From CAYJBH01 sp964370605 (GTDB taxonomy: Bacteria > Bacillota > Clostridia > Oscillospirales > Ruminococcaceae), in assembly GCA_964370605.1 (NCBI GenBank), contig CAYJJX010000004.1, forward strand, positions 1 to 64,000: a stretch of 64,000 bases of DNA, given 5' to 3'. The translations under genes were made by a program, and so were the position numbers. This document shows positions 1 through 9,028 of the stretch, piece after piece (the stretch's first letter is position 1; every line of letters begins with the position of its first letter). The notes under the pieces are model-generated. The model worked only from the letters and a program-made list of their open reading frames with translations, was not told the origin of the DNA and made no database searches.

Positions 1-68
1 TGGCTGTAAAACCGCATAATATCAGCGTTTTTTCATGCCCCTTATGGTTATTTGTCGCAAACCTATAT

Positions 69-110
69 AATCCGAACCATTTCTTCCAAATTGGAGATGG
101 TTCGGATTTT
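69..110 (+). terminator. Intrinsic terminator of an off-window gene
   Basis: A perfect 12-bp inverted repeat (AATCCGAACCAT at 69-80, ATGGTTCGGATT at 97-108) runs into a short T tract. It would end a rightward gene lying left of the window. The loop contains a second small palindrome. Confidence 0.7.
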
Positions 111-255
111 GTCTTTTGTTGAGTAAATTCGTGGTGTAATGGTATTATTTTGTAGCTGTCTCAATTTACTGAGCTGTCATATTTTGCTTCAAGCAAAAAA
201 AGAAGTAATCAAAACAATAAATACACCACAATGAAAAATAATTATAGCGAAACAT

Positions 256-300
256 AGCGAGCACCACGATGGATAATTCTATCGGGGTGCTCGCTTTTAT
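256..300 (+). terminator. Second rightward terminator-like hairpin
   Basis: A 10-bp perfect stem (AGCGAGCACC at 256-265, GGTGCTCGCT at 286-295) is followed by TTTTAT. The T run lies on the right, so it fits rightward transcripts better than the leftward chemoreceptor that ends at 336. The rest of 1-335 shows no gene. Confidence 0.55.
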
Positions 301-335
301 TGATGATTTTGTTTGCCTTAAGAAGTAATTAAATA

Positions 336-2357
336 TTATTTCTTTTCATTCAACAATTTTTGTGTAATATTCTGCGACAATTTGAATTGACCTACCAAGT
401 GCTTCAAGGTTTGTGCTTGACTTGAAAGTTGTTCACTTGTAGCAGCGCTTTCTTCCGAAGTTGCCGCATTACCTTGAACCACAATGTTAATTTGATCTAT
501 GCCCACATTTACGCTCTGCATGGCTTCTGATTGCTCTTGAGATGCGTTAGCAATATTGTCTACGATTGTCGCAAGTTCCGCAGTGTTTTCTAATACGGAG
601 TGTATGGCCGTGGAAGTCTGTTTTGCAATTCTATTTCCATCTTCAACCGCCGCGAGTGCGTCAGAGATAAGTGTTGCGGTATCTTTCGCGGATTGAGCCG
701 ACTTATTCGCTAAATTGCGCACTTCATCTGCAACAACAGCAAATCCCTTGCCGGCAGATCCCGCTCGTGCAGCTTCAACTGCTGCATTTAGAGACAGTAT
801 GTTCGTTTGGAATGCGATGTCGTCAATCGCCTTGATGATTTTACTAATCTCTTGAGATTTTTCATCAATTTTATTCATGGACGCCATCATATCACTCATT
901 TTTTGATTACTTTCAGTGAGTGCATCTTGAGCTTTCGCGTTTGCTATTTTAGCATTTTGCGATTCATTTGAGGTATTCAAGATTTTTTGGGAAATCTCAC
1001 CCAAAGACTCTGCAAGCTCCTCTACTGACGATGCTTGTTCCGTCGAACCTTGCGCCAAAGACTGTGAGCCCGTTGCAACCATTTCGGCGCCTGATGTCAC
1101 TTCTTTCGCAGCAGTATCGATCTGCAACAATGTGCCAGACATCTTTTCAATTAATTCATACATAGAGTCTGCAAGAGGTTTAAATGCCCCGACATATGCA
1201 TCTTCCACATTACTTTGTAAATCAAAATTTCCGCTTGCCATATCGGCAAAGCCTTCACAAAGGTCAGGGATAATTACGTTTAGCGTTCCCACTATACTCT
1301 TTGTTGCATCCAATAACTGCCCTGTTTCATCTTTAGAGGTAAAGTTTGGAAGTGGCGATTCTAAATCACCCTTGGACAGCAAATCAAGTCTTTTGCTGCA
1401 CTGCACAATTGGTTTTGAAATCTTGTTTGCCATCACAATGATAACAATGATTGATGTAATAATAATCAATGCCACCAATGCTGCACTGATTGCAAGTGAG
1501 TTATACAAAGTTCCCATGAACTCCGCTGCCACTGCATTTACATATATTCCCCAGCCATTTGTATTTGGAACTGGTGTATATGCTGAAACTTGTTCTATGC
1601 CAGCGTATGTATATTCTGCGATACCTGTGTTACCCGCAACAAGATCTTTCTCCATTGCAGCTAAAGCTTCAAGCTCGGGATCTGAAAGTGCCGCTGTTTG
1701 TGCATTGAATTGTTCTAAAACTATATCTACATCTTTATAGGCAATTGTGACTCCGGAACTGCTGATAACCGTCGCATCTCCATTGACTCCAATTTGCATG
1801 CTCGAAACCATCTCAGACAAAATCATCGGGTCAACGCCCATTGAGATAATCCCTGCCAACTCGCCATTATCTAAGATAGGAGCCATGACAAACATCAACA
1901 TAGCGCCATCTGATGCACGCACAGATGGGTCTGTAATATTTGGTTGGAGGGTGCTCTTAATAATATCGTAATTCCCCTGTGCCATTTCCACGCCATTATT
2001 CAGATTTATGCCATCTGCGTCAAATATATTAAGAGATGCTAGTCCATGCAATTCCATGAGGTCACTAGCTCTCTCTACTATTTCCAAACGCACCTCATCA
2101 TATGTTGGATCAAGTCTTGATGGTAATTGTTGTGCAATGATTGCATCATGTGAAATATTTACTGCCAGAGTTTGATACCCCATCATAGTTGCCGATACTT
2201 GTTGGGCTGCAATTTCAACTGTTTCAGCCAGCGTTTTCTCCAATGTGTCAACTGTGCTGCTATAGCTGCTTACAGCCAGCACACCGCCTGTAATAAGCAC
2301 TCCTAGAATCACAAGGCTTAACATGGATAACATGATCTTCATCTTAATTGTTTGCAT
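336..2357 (-). CDS. Methyl-accepting chemotaxis protein
   Basis: Membrane chemoreceptor of 673 residues that would signal to CheW/CheA. An N-terminal membrane helix (about 7-30) is followed by an extracytoplasmic Cache-like sensor (about 35-280), a second membrane helix (about 285-310), a HAMP region, and the cytoplasmic signalling helices. The conserved hairpin tip is visible: IDDIAFQTNILSLNAAVEAA and then GKGFAVVADEVRNLA. The C terminus has no CheR-binding pentapeptide. The start has a good site (AAAAGGAG) 5 bases upstream. It is monocistronic, with its own promoter at 2444-2472. The ligand cannot be read from sequence; the adjacent glycan locus makes a sugar or organic acid plausible, but that is inference. 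Confidence 0.95.
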   Translation of the reverse strand: MQTIKMKIMLSMLSLVILGVLITGGVLAVSSYSSTVDTLEKTLAETVEIAAQQVSATMMGYQTLAVNISHDAIIAQQLPSRLDPTYDEVRLEIVERASDLMELHGLASLNIFDADGINLNNGVEMAQGNYDIIKSTLQPNITDPSVRASDGAMLMFVMAPILDNGELAGIISMGVDPMILSEMVSSMQIGVNGDATVISSSGVTIAYKDVDIVLEQFNAQTAALSDPELEALAAMEKDLVAGNTGIAEYTYAGIEQVSAYTPVPNTNGWGIYVNAVAAEFMGTLYNSLAISAALVALIIITSIIVIIVMANKISKPIVQCSKRLDLLSKGDLESPLPNFTSKDETGQLLDATKSIVGTLNVIIPDLCEGFADMASGNFDLQSNVEDAYVGAFKPLADSMYELIEKMSGTLLQIDTAAKEVTSGAEMVATGSQSLAQGSTEQASSVEELAESLGEISQKILNTSNESQNAKIANAKAQDALTESNQKMSDMMASMNKIDEKSQEISKIIKAIDDIAFQTNILSLNAAVEAARAGSAGKGFAVVADEVRNLANKSAQSAKDTATLISDALAAVEDGNRIAKQTSTAIHSVLENTAELATIVDNIANASQEQSEAMQSVNVGIDQINIVVQGNAATSEESAATSEQLSSQAQTLKHLVGQFKLSQNITQKLLNEKK

Positions 2358-2443
2358 GGTTTACTCCTTTTCGTTTATTGATATCGTTAGCGTATGCGTT
2401 TAAGGCCTACTGTTAAAATTTCATAAAATTGGCATTACGATTA

Positions 2444-2472
2444 ATTTTAGCACTTTTCTTTAGCATAGTCAA
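2444..2472 (-). promoter_or_regulatory. Promoter of the chemoreceptor gene
   Basis: On the minus strand TTGACT (2467-2472) and TAAAAT (2444-2449) are separated by 17 bases, a good vegetative sigma match. It gives a leader of roughly 80 bases. No clear motility-sigma element was recognised. Confidence 0.6.
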
Positions 2473-2817
2473 TCATAATATTGATATTTCTATTTACAAC
2501 TACCATAATTTTCGTCGCATTGATAAATATTTTGTGCATTTTTGAATCTCCGGCAAAAGTTTCATGCAGTATGTTCACCTGTCGAAAAAGAAATTTTTTT
2601 CTCGGCAGGTAGTGCAAAATCCGGTAAGTAATAATCACCGTGCAGGGTGTAAAAAATACTGTTATGAGTTTTTGTTTTCGGTAGGTTGTTGTTTGATGTT
2701 GTATTAGACATAATGTTAAACCCATTATAATTGTTTGGATTTACATAGAATCGGTACAGAATTATTTAGTTGAATATGCCTGTGGTATAAATTTTGCTTT
2801 GGTTACTATAAATATAA
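2473..2817. other. Gene-poor spacer
   Basis: No convincing gene. A 92-codon minus-strand frame across 2447-2725 overlaps the chemoreceptor promoter and has no recognisable family. An imperfect hairpin lies near 2578-2612 (ACCTGTCG ... CGGCAGGT). Confidence 0.4.
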
Positions 2818-2860
2818 AGAGTATGTCATGTGTTAATCGAGACACATGGCATACTCTTTT
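2818..2860 (-). terminator. Terminator closing the leftward glycan operon
   Basis: A 16-bp stem (2818-2833 with 2842-2857, one imperfect pair) is flanked by T-rich sequence on both sides, so it could work in both directions. It lies about 115 bases past the end of the aldolase gene and is the natural end of the leftward unit. Confidence 0.65.
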
Positions 2861-2971
2861 ATAATGGTTTGGTTTTATTTGGCAGAATAGGTCAGTTTGT
2901 ATTAAAACTAAAGTGCTGTGCATTTTTGTTTCACTTAGATGATACGTCGATATCGCCGCTACTGTAGACGG

Positions 2972-3889
2972 CTAATTCAGCCCAAAATCTTTTGCAAGTT
3001 TTGCATCCAATCGTTTAAGTCCGTCCACCTCGGCTCGCATGGTGTCGGTGAAAAGGTTTTTGTCTTTCACCCTGCAATTTTCCGTGATTTTCAAACCGCT
3101 TTTTGAAAGATAATATTTTGCATTCACCGGATAGAGCTGTCGCTCTATGAACGACATCAAAGTAAGCGCATCTGACAGTTCTTGAGCCCTTTTGTCGTTA
3201 TAATTGTCGCAAAGCCAGACATAGGGACGCGGGTGCATGTTTGCCATGACACCGCTATACCCAATCGCGCCGAGCTTCATACTGTCAAGCAGTGTGGTGG
3301 TATTGGCATTATATAGTTTGAGATTGCTGTTGCTGCAAACCTCGAGCTTCATACGGATATTGTCGATATCACAGCTGGTATCCTTGAGGAAATAGAATCT
3401 GCCGGTTTCCACGCAAAATTCCATTTCTTTTTTGCCCAAAACTCTTTTGTACGGTACCGGGCATTCGTAGAAACCTAGTTTGATATCGCTCGGTATCTTT
3501 TGGAGAAGTTTTTTCAAGTTGTCGATCCAAATATCCTCGCCTTCGTCTTCTTTTGCAAGCCTATTTGTGACGAGAATGACTGCCTCCACGCCGGTCTTTG
3601 CGATTTCGCAAAGCTCTTCGACCTGATCGTCAAAGGAATCGGAAATGTGTCCCGAGGCAATCACCGGAACTCTGCCTGCGGCAGCTTTCATAACGGCGGT
3701 TGCCACCTTGATGCGTTCATCCAGCGTCATATAAACCATTTCGGAAGATTGGCAAACAGCGAAAAGACCGCTTGAGCCTTGTTCAATGTACCAATTTGTT
3801 AGTTCTTCCAGAGCGACAAAGTCAACCTTGTTATCGTCGGTAAACGGTGTTAACATTACGGGCCATACCCCGCCAATATCGTGTTTCAT
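2972..3889 (-). CDS. DapA/NanA-family class I aldolase
   Basis: A 305-residue TIM-barrel enzyme of the dihydrodipicolinate synthase / N-acetylneuraminate lyase family. These enzymes form or cleave carbon-carbon bonds through a pyruvate Schiff base. The Schiff-base lysine is in FYFLKDTSCD, and the conserved tyrosine region reads GFYECPVPY instead of the usual YNxP. Length is normal for the family. It is the last gene of the leftward operon, after two hydrolase-like genes, so a sugar-acid lyase (sialate, keto-deoxy-gluconate or similar) is more likely than lysine biosynthesis. The substrate is not determined by sequence. The upstream ribosome site AGAAAGGA is about 12 bases from the ATG, a spacing seen at several genes here. 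Confidence 0.85.
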   Translation of the reverse strand: MKHDIGGVWPVMLTPFTDDNKVDFVALEELTNWYIEQGSSGLFAVCQSSEMVYMTLDERIKVATAVMKAAAGRVPVIASGHISDSFDDQVEELCEIAKTGVEAVILVTNRLAKEDEGEDIWIDNLKKLLQKIPSDIKLGFYECPVPYKRVLGKKEMEFCVETGRFYFLKDTSCDIDNIRMKLEVCSNSNLKLYNANTTTLLDSMKLGAIGYSGVMANMHPRPYVWLCDNYNDKRAQELSDALTLMSFIERQLYPVNAKYYLSKSGLKITENCRVKDKNLFTDTMRAEVDGLKRLDAKLAKDFGLN

Positions 3890-4037
3890 TTTTATACCAT
3901 GTCCTTTCTTTATACCTTGTCGGTTTCACTTTCTTTTGGTGAAACCAAACAAATATTCGTCTTTGAAATATCCGTTAAGAGCACACCGTAAACGTTTATC
4001 TGCAATCGACAACGCCTGCGTTATCTAAGGCATACAG

Positions 4038-6434
4038 CTACGACGTTTTCTTGATGAATATTTCGTTGATTGATACGCCTTCGTAGTTGTTTTCTGCCTG
4101 CCAGACCAGTTGCAGTTTGCCGTCTTTGTACATGCTTGGATTAAGTGGGAATTCAAACTCGGGATTGAATTTTGAGTAATCGGTGCATCTCTCGATTGAG
4201 TTATGGATAACGGTACCGTCGGCAGTGCGCAGCTTGATTGTGGCGCCTTTTATACTTCCAAAATACACTACGGTTAAGCTGTAATTGCTATTCCGATCAA
4301 GACCGTTGAATTCCGCATTCAGTTCGGTATCGTAGTATGCAACGATTCTGCTCAGCCACTCTTCCGGTACCGGCATTTCCATATGGGTGCCGGAGGCCTC
4401 ATAGCAAAAACGCAGAGCCATAGCGTCGATACACCTGAACGGTGAACGATGCATCGAGGGATCGCAATCCCAATCGTGCCGAATTTTGAAAATTTCCTCC
4501 GACTCTTTGCTTCCGACGTTACAATAAATTCCGCCTTCGCCAGGATCGGTACGATTTAACATAGCATCAATTGCGCTCAACATCTTGGATTCATCGTTTG
4601 AACCGATGACCGCTTTTAACTTTTTAAGAAGATATGGCGCGTTGCTCAACGGAAAATCGATGAGATCGAGATATGCACCTCTTCCATAGTGCTGACCCTC
4701 GTGATGTTTGGTGGTCAGTTTTATCCCACATTTTTCATGCAGCTGATCGGAGAGATACAGGATATAGTTTCGTATCATTGCATCCCACGGCACATCAAAA
4801 GAGAGGTTAAGATGACCGATAGCGTCTCGAATATCTTCTTTGACACGTCCTGATTTTGCCGACTTGAGAATTGCAATCGCATCTTTCTCGTTCTTTTTGT
4901 CATAGATTCTTTTGTGTTTAACATAGTAATCGCTCATCGCACGAAGCAACCCCATCAGGAAACGATAATTTTGCCGTGTAGACGGTGAAGCGAGTCGCTC
5001 TATGTTACAAAACAGGCGGTAGGTGTCGTCTACAGAGTCATTGAGCTCAATTGCCCCGTCAAACAACCAGTTTTTTTCCAGACCCAAAAATGCACGCACC
5101 AACTCTGTTTCAAGCGTTGGATCGATGAAATAACGCACATACTCTTTCAGGATGTCGGAAGCCGATTGACTCGAATCCCAGTCCTGTCCCGACCAGATGA
5201 ATTTGTTGACATCGTCATGGATGCCCTCTGAATACGTTACCGATCCAAGTGTCAACGGTGAAAAGGTGTTGTGGATGTGTTTCATTGCTTCAGGGCGGGT
5301 GTTGTTGCACTCTCGGCCCTCGAAAATTGCAAAAGCATTGTCCCAGTTTTCAAGTGGATATTGGCAGCCGAAGTTGTGTGTTATATCAGGATAATACCGA
5401 ACCCTGTTTTTATATTTATCGGGTGACCTTTCAATCATTTCACTCAGCAGGTCTTTGTTCCAAGGTCCATAACAGATGCCATATAGCCAATCGGGTTGGG
5501 TTGCGAGATTGCTGTAAAATTCCGGCATCCAGTTATCATCCGGATCAAAGCATTGTGGGGCGATCCATACTGTAGCATTCGGGTGGTATTTATGAAGGAT
5601 ATCGGAGAAAATACCGGTAACACGGAAAAATTCATCGGCACGGAGCTCCCCGGGATCGCCTGCCGGAACTAAGATCGCATCGAGGTAGGGGATGTTGCGG
5701 TACACCTCCTCGCGCTCTTCTATTTCACGGCGCATGGTGTCTTCGTCGGTGTAGTCAAGTGCCATGTTGGGATACCAAAGCCAAACGTCCATTGCATACG
5801 ATTTTATGATTCTTGAAACATCGCACATCATCTGCATCGGATGCACCTGCATCTTACGAGAGAAAAGGTTATCGTCGGTCCTCGGAGCCACCAACTCCAT
5901 TGCGTTAGCACCAAAAAGGCCGAGATCACGAATATATCGATCATAATCCGCCTGTGTCCAACAGGGACAGGTGTTTTGCTTGTCTCGATAGCCAAGCTGA
6001 TGTCCGCGCATTGAGTATTGCGGACTCTGTGAAATGCTCTCTTGCAGGTAATCGAGATAGATTCCGTTTTCGGTCAGAGTGAGCAGTCGGAGAAGTTTAC
6101 CCATGCCATAGAAAACGCCGCGTTCATCCTTGCCGACGACAAATATCGACCGACTAGCATCGCTTTCCGAAAGTGTAAATATCCTGAAACCTTCTGCCTG
6201 CGGCTTTGGTATCGAGTCGAGACGTGGAGTCAGTTCACCAAGATGTTCTGTGAATTCTGCTTCGCTGCAAAGCACTATGTTGCTACGTCCTTTAAGATAG
6301 AATTCACCACGTTCCAGAGAGAGGTTTGTTTTCAAAGCGATCTCTTCACTGAAGATTTCGGCGGATCGGAGTGTCATTGCGCAGCAAGATTTATAGGTAA
6401 TTAAAACCGGAGAAATAGCAACACGATTTTTCAT
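4038..6434 (-). CDS. Glycoside-hydrolase-like protein, paralog 1
   Basis: A cytoplasmic protein of 798 residues with no signal peptide. Residues 1-120 resemble the zincin-like N-terminal domain found before the barrels of GH20, GH67 and GH84 enzymes. A probable TIM barrel follows, with striking blocks shared with the next gene: RGHQLGYRDKQNTCPCW, WLWYPNM, GDPGELR, QPDWLYGICYGPWN and YPDITHN. Conserved acids in GDPGE and YPD are candidate catalytic residues. The C-terminal 100 residues look like a beta-sandwich. I do not recognise a characterised family, so the reaction is unassigned; context points to an oligosaccharide containing hexosamine or uronate. The start is placed at 6434 because the AAGGA site directly abuts the alternative ATG at 6446. 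Confidence 0.8.
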   Translation of the reverse strand: MKNRVAISPVLITYKSCCAMTLRSAEIFSEEIALKTNLSLERGEFYLKGRSNIVLCSEAEFTEHLGELTPRLDSIPKPQAEGFRIFTLSESDASRSIFVVGKDERGVFYGMGKLLRLLTLTENGIYLDYLQESISQSPQYSMRGHQLGYRDKQNTCPCWTQADYDRYIRDLGLFGANAMELVAPRTDDNLFSRKMQVHPMQMMCDVSRIIKSYAMDVWLWYPNMALDYTDEDTMRREIEEREEVYRNIPYLDAILVPAGDPGELRADEFFRVTGIFSDILHKYHPNATVWIAPQCFDPDDNWMPEFYSNLATQPDWLYGICYGPWNKDLLSEMIERSPDKYKNRVRYYPDITHNFGCQYPLENWDNAFAIFEGRECNNTRPEAMKHIHNTFSPLTLGSVTYSEGIHDDVNKFIWSGQDWDSSQSASDILKEYVRYFIDPTLETELVRAFLGLEKNWLFDGAIELNDSVDDTYRLFCNIERLASPSTRQNYRFLMGLLRAMSDYYVKHKRIYDKKNEKDAIAILKSAKSGRVKEDIRDAIGHLNLSFDVPWDAMIRNYILYLSDQLHEKCGIKLTTKHHEGQHYGRGAYLDLIDFPLSNAPYLLKKLKAVIGSNDESKMLSAIDAMLNRTDPGEGGIYCNVGSKESEEIFKIRHDWDCDPSMHRSPFRCIDAMALRFCYEASGTHMEMPVPEEWLSRIVAYYDTELNAEFNGLDRNSNYSLTVVYFGSIKGATIKLRTADGTVIHNSIERCTDYSKFNPEFEFPLNPSMYKDGKLQLVWQAENNYEGVSINEIFIKKTS

Positions 6435-6497
6435 AATAATGTTCATTCCTTTCTGAATGTTTTGTGTGATTTTGGTCTTTTTCGATCCAATTACCCA

Positions 6498-8888
6498 CTA
6501 AACTTTTTCAATCCAAATTTCACTTACACTTATACTGCGCCATGGACCGGTAGTCTTCCAATTTAAGGTTATCTCTCCATTGGAATAGGTGGACTTTGGT
6601 ATTTCGTATTCATAGACGGGATGGCGGTCATGGTCGACAGAGTATTTGATGTCGTGGTGCATCAGAACATCGTTGATATAAAACGCGCTCTTTACATCTT
6701 TGCCGTTGTTCAGCCTCCTGTCGGGGCAGACAAATTCCGGATAGGTCACCCGCAGTTTGTAGTTGCAGTTTGGATCGAGACTATCAATCTTGACCGTGAG
6801 GGGCGCGAAGTAGAAAGCGGTTACACGCTTGATCCAGTTGATTGTTATCGGGAATTCGGAATGCCAATTTTTATTGTCGTGGAATGTTTCTACAATGTTG
6901 TATAGGTCATAAGTAATATTGGCACTTCGTAACGACGATATAGTGTTTTTCCCCGCTTCGGGACGCACCACGTGCTTTTTGAATGTTTCAAGTTCGCCAA
7001 GGCAGAGATATTGGCCACCCTGCGGCACAGCGGTACGGTTTAGCAACCATTCAATATATTCAAGTTTTTCTTTTTCATCGCTCAGCAGTTGTATCTTTTT
7101 AAAATGCTCCGTATACCATCGATGGTCGTTAAGCGGCAGATGTGCGCAGTCAAGCCAAGCTCCTCTGATCCAACTTTGTCCCATATAAAGCCTGCTGCTC
7201 AACTTGATTTTGCAGCCGGGAGTTTTGAAGAGCTCTTCGGCCAGTTTGAACATGAGTTTGGTGAGTTCGTCGGCGATCGGTTCGCTGTAGCTTCTGTTGA
7301 GAATGTTGCGAGCTTCACGAATCGCTTCATCGGCACCAAGGGTTTTTGTCTCTTGAAGTTTGTTCTCGGCCAATTTTTGCAGTTCACTGTCATATATTGC
7401 ACGGAGTTTTGTTTGATAGTCACTGATCGATCGCAAATACGCCATTTTGAAACGATAGTTGTTTCTTATGTCGTCGTCTACCTGTTTTTCAAGCAGTGTG
7501 AATTCTTGGAAAACACGATTAATACTTTCGTTTGTCTTTATGTCACCGACCCAGTTGTCTTCAAAGGCGGCAAGAAGTTGTGAAAGCTGTTCGGTAAGAT
7601 CGGGGTCGATGAAAAACCTGACATAGTCTTGTAAAGACTCTTCAAAAGACATGTTGGGGTCAAAGTCTTGATCTGCCCAAACCACCTTGTTTACATCGTC
7701 GTGTATACCTTCCGAGTAGGTGAGGGAGCCCATCGTGTAGGGTGCGTACAGGTTGTGCAGATTTTTCATTGCTCTTGGTCTGCTGGTATATCCTTCACGT
7801 CCTTGTGACATTGCAAAGGCAAAATCCCATTCGCCCACCTCAAACTGTGCCGACATGTTGTGTGTTATGTCGGGATAGTGTCGGATTCGAGACTTGTATT
7901 TTTCCGGCAGTTTATCATGCATTACATTGATATCATCACGATTCCAAGGTGCGTAGCAAAGACCGTAGAGCCAGTCCGGCTGCTTTGCAACTTCTTCATA
8001 GAATGCCTCGAAATCGCCGTGAAGATGTATGAAACCTTGAGGGGAGACAAATACCTTAGCATCGGGATGATGCTTATGAAGAACATTAACCGCTTCTGCG
8101 GTGATCTCGAAAAAGCTACGGGGTCTAAGCTCGCCCGGGTCGCCGGTAGGAATCAAGATCGCATCGACATATGGGAGCGCCGAAAAAACTTCCTCGCGTT
8201 CTTCAAGCTCCTCTTTGCGGGTTTTTGGTTGCGTGTAGTCGTGCCCCATGTTCGGATACCAAACCCAGACGTCCATTCCGTAATCATGAGCGATTGACGA
8301 CCAATCTATCATTTTCTTTAGAGGATCGTTGTCGAACACCGGTGAAAACAAAGTATCGTCTGAGCGTGGAGGTATGAGCTCGACCGAATTGTTTCCGAAG
8401 ATCAGCATGTCGCGTATATAGCGTTCGAAATCTTCATTTGACCAGACAGGACAGGTGTTTTGCTTGTCACGGCAACCATATTGGTGACCTCTAATCTCAT
8501 ATTTTGGAGTGGAAGATATGCCGGTGAATTCATCAATGACACAAGCACTGCCTGCTTTCAAGTAAGATTTACGCAATAATTTTCCGACTCCGAAAATACA
8601 GCCTCTGTCGTCGGCGCCGGCAATTATTATACGTTTGTCATCTCGGTCGATATCGACTATGAAACCCTCTTTTCCGGGTGCTTCATATTTTTTCAATACC
8701 TCTAAAAGTTCGGGCTGTGTCTTTGAGATGTTCTCAATAGTATCAATGATGATGTTACCGTCGGCAATTTCGTCAATCACAACACCCGATCTTTGCTCTA
8801 TCTCTTGGATGAGAATCTCACGAGCTTTTTTCACAAGCCTTGCGGTATTTTGCGTTGCTGCCAACTTTAGGTCGTTTAGCATAAACAT
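6498..8888 (-). CDS. Glycoside-hydrolase-like protein, paralog 2
   Basis: A 796-residue paralog of the downstream gene, with the same layout: an N-terminal zincin-like domain (about 1-125), a probable barrel and a C-terminal sandwich domain. Matching blocks include RGHQYGCRDKQNTCPVW, WVWYPNMGHDYT, GDPGELRPRSFF, QPDWLYGLCYAPWN and YPDITHN. There is no signal peptide. Side-by-side retention suggests a duplication with related but different substrates or linkages. GGAG lies 7 bases before the ATG. It follows the solute-binding protein after a strong stem-loop terminator, so expression should be lower than that of the binding protein. A GH fold is inferred; the activity is unknown. Confidence 0.8.
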   Translation of the reverse strand: MFMLNDLKLAATQNTARLVKKAREILIQEIEQRSGVVIDEIADGNIIIDTIENISKTQPELLEVLKKYEAPGKEGFIVDIDRDDKRIIIAGADDRGCIFGVGKLLRKSYLKAGSACVIDEFTGISSTPKYEIRGHQYGCRDKQNTCPVWSNEDFERYIRDMLIFGNNSVELIPPRSDDTLFSPVFDNDPLKKMIDWSSIAHDYGMDVWVWYPNMGHDYTQPKTRKEELEEREEVFSALPYVDAILIPTGDPGELRPRSFFEITAEAVNVLHKHHPDAKVFVSPQGFIHLHGDFEAFYEEVAKQPDWLYGLCYAPWNRDDINVMHDKLPEKYKSRIRHYPDITHNMSAQFEVGEWDFAFAMSQGREGYTSRPRAMKNLHNLYAPYTMGSLTYSEGIHDDVNKVVWADQDFDPNMSFEESLQDYVRFFIDPDLTEQLSQLLAAFEDNWVGDIKTNESINRVFQEFTLLEKQVDDDIRNNYRFKMAYLRSISDYQTKLRAIYDSELQKLAENKLQETKTLGADEAIREARNILNRSYSEPIADELTKLMFKLAEELFKTPGCKIKLSSRLYMGQSWIRGAWLDCAHLPLNDHRWYTEHFKKIQLLSDEKEKLEYIEWLLNRTAVPQGGQYLCLGELETFKKHVVRPEAGKNTISSLRSANITYDLYNIVETFHDNKNWHSEFPITINWIKRVTAFYFAPLTVKIDSLDPNCNYKLRVTYPEFVCPDRRLNNGKDVKSAFYINDVLMHHDIKYSVDHDRHPVYEYEIPKSTYSNGEITLNWKTTGPWRSISVSEIWIEKV

Positions 8889-8930
8889 ATACTCACTCCG
8901 TAATTACTGGTTTGGCTAATATTTATTCTC

Positions 8931-9001
8931 AAAAAAAGAGCAAAAAACAAACTTATCTTCTATGCAAATTAGCAATAAAATTCCATTTGTTTTTTGCTCT
9001 T
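8931..9001 (-). terminator. Stem-loop terminator after the solute-binding gene
   Basis: A perfect 16-bp stem (8936-8951 with 8986-9001; AAGAGCAAAAAACAAA and its complement) encloses 34 bases and, read leftward, ends in a run of T at 8931-8937. It separates the binding protein from the two hydrolase genes and would cause partial termination and stabilise upstream mRNA. Confidence 0.75.
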
Positions 9002-9028
9002 AGTTGTGTCTTTTGCGAAGGTTAGTTG

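Noticed and set aside
1132..1740. 202-codon frame opposite the chemoreceptor
   Set aside because: Antisense shadow of a clear coding sequence.
2447..2725. 92-codon minus-strand frame in the spacer after the chemoreceptor promoter
   Set aside because: It overlaps the promoter, has no ribosome site and no recognisable protein features.
2972..3889. Lysine-pathway dihydrodipicolinate synthase
   Set aside because: The gene ends a sugar transport/hydrolase operon and has a divergent tyrosine motif, which favours a sugar-acid lyase.
7089..7583. 164-codon frame opposite the second hydrolase-like gene
   Set aside because: Shadow frame without initiation signals or family features.
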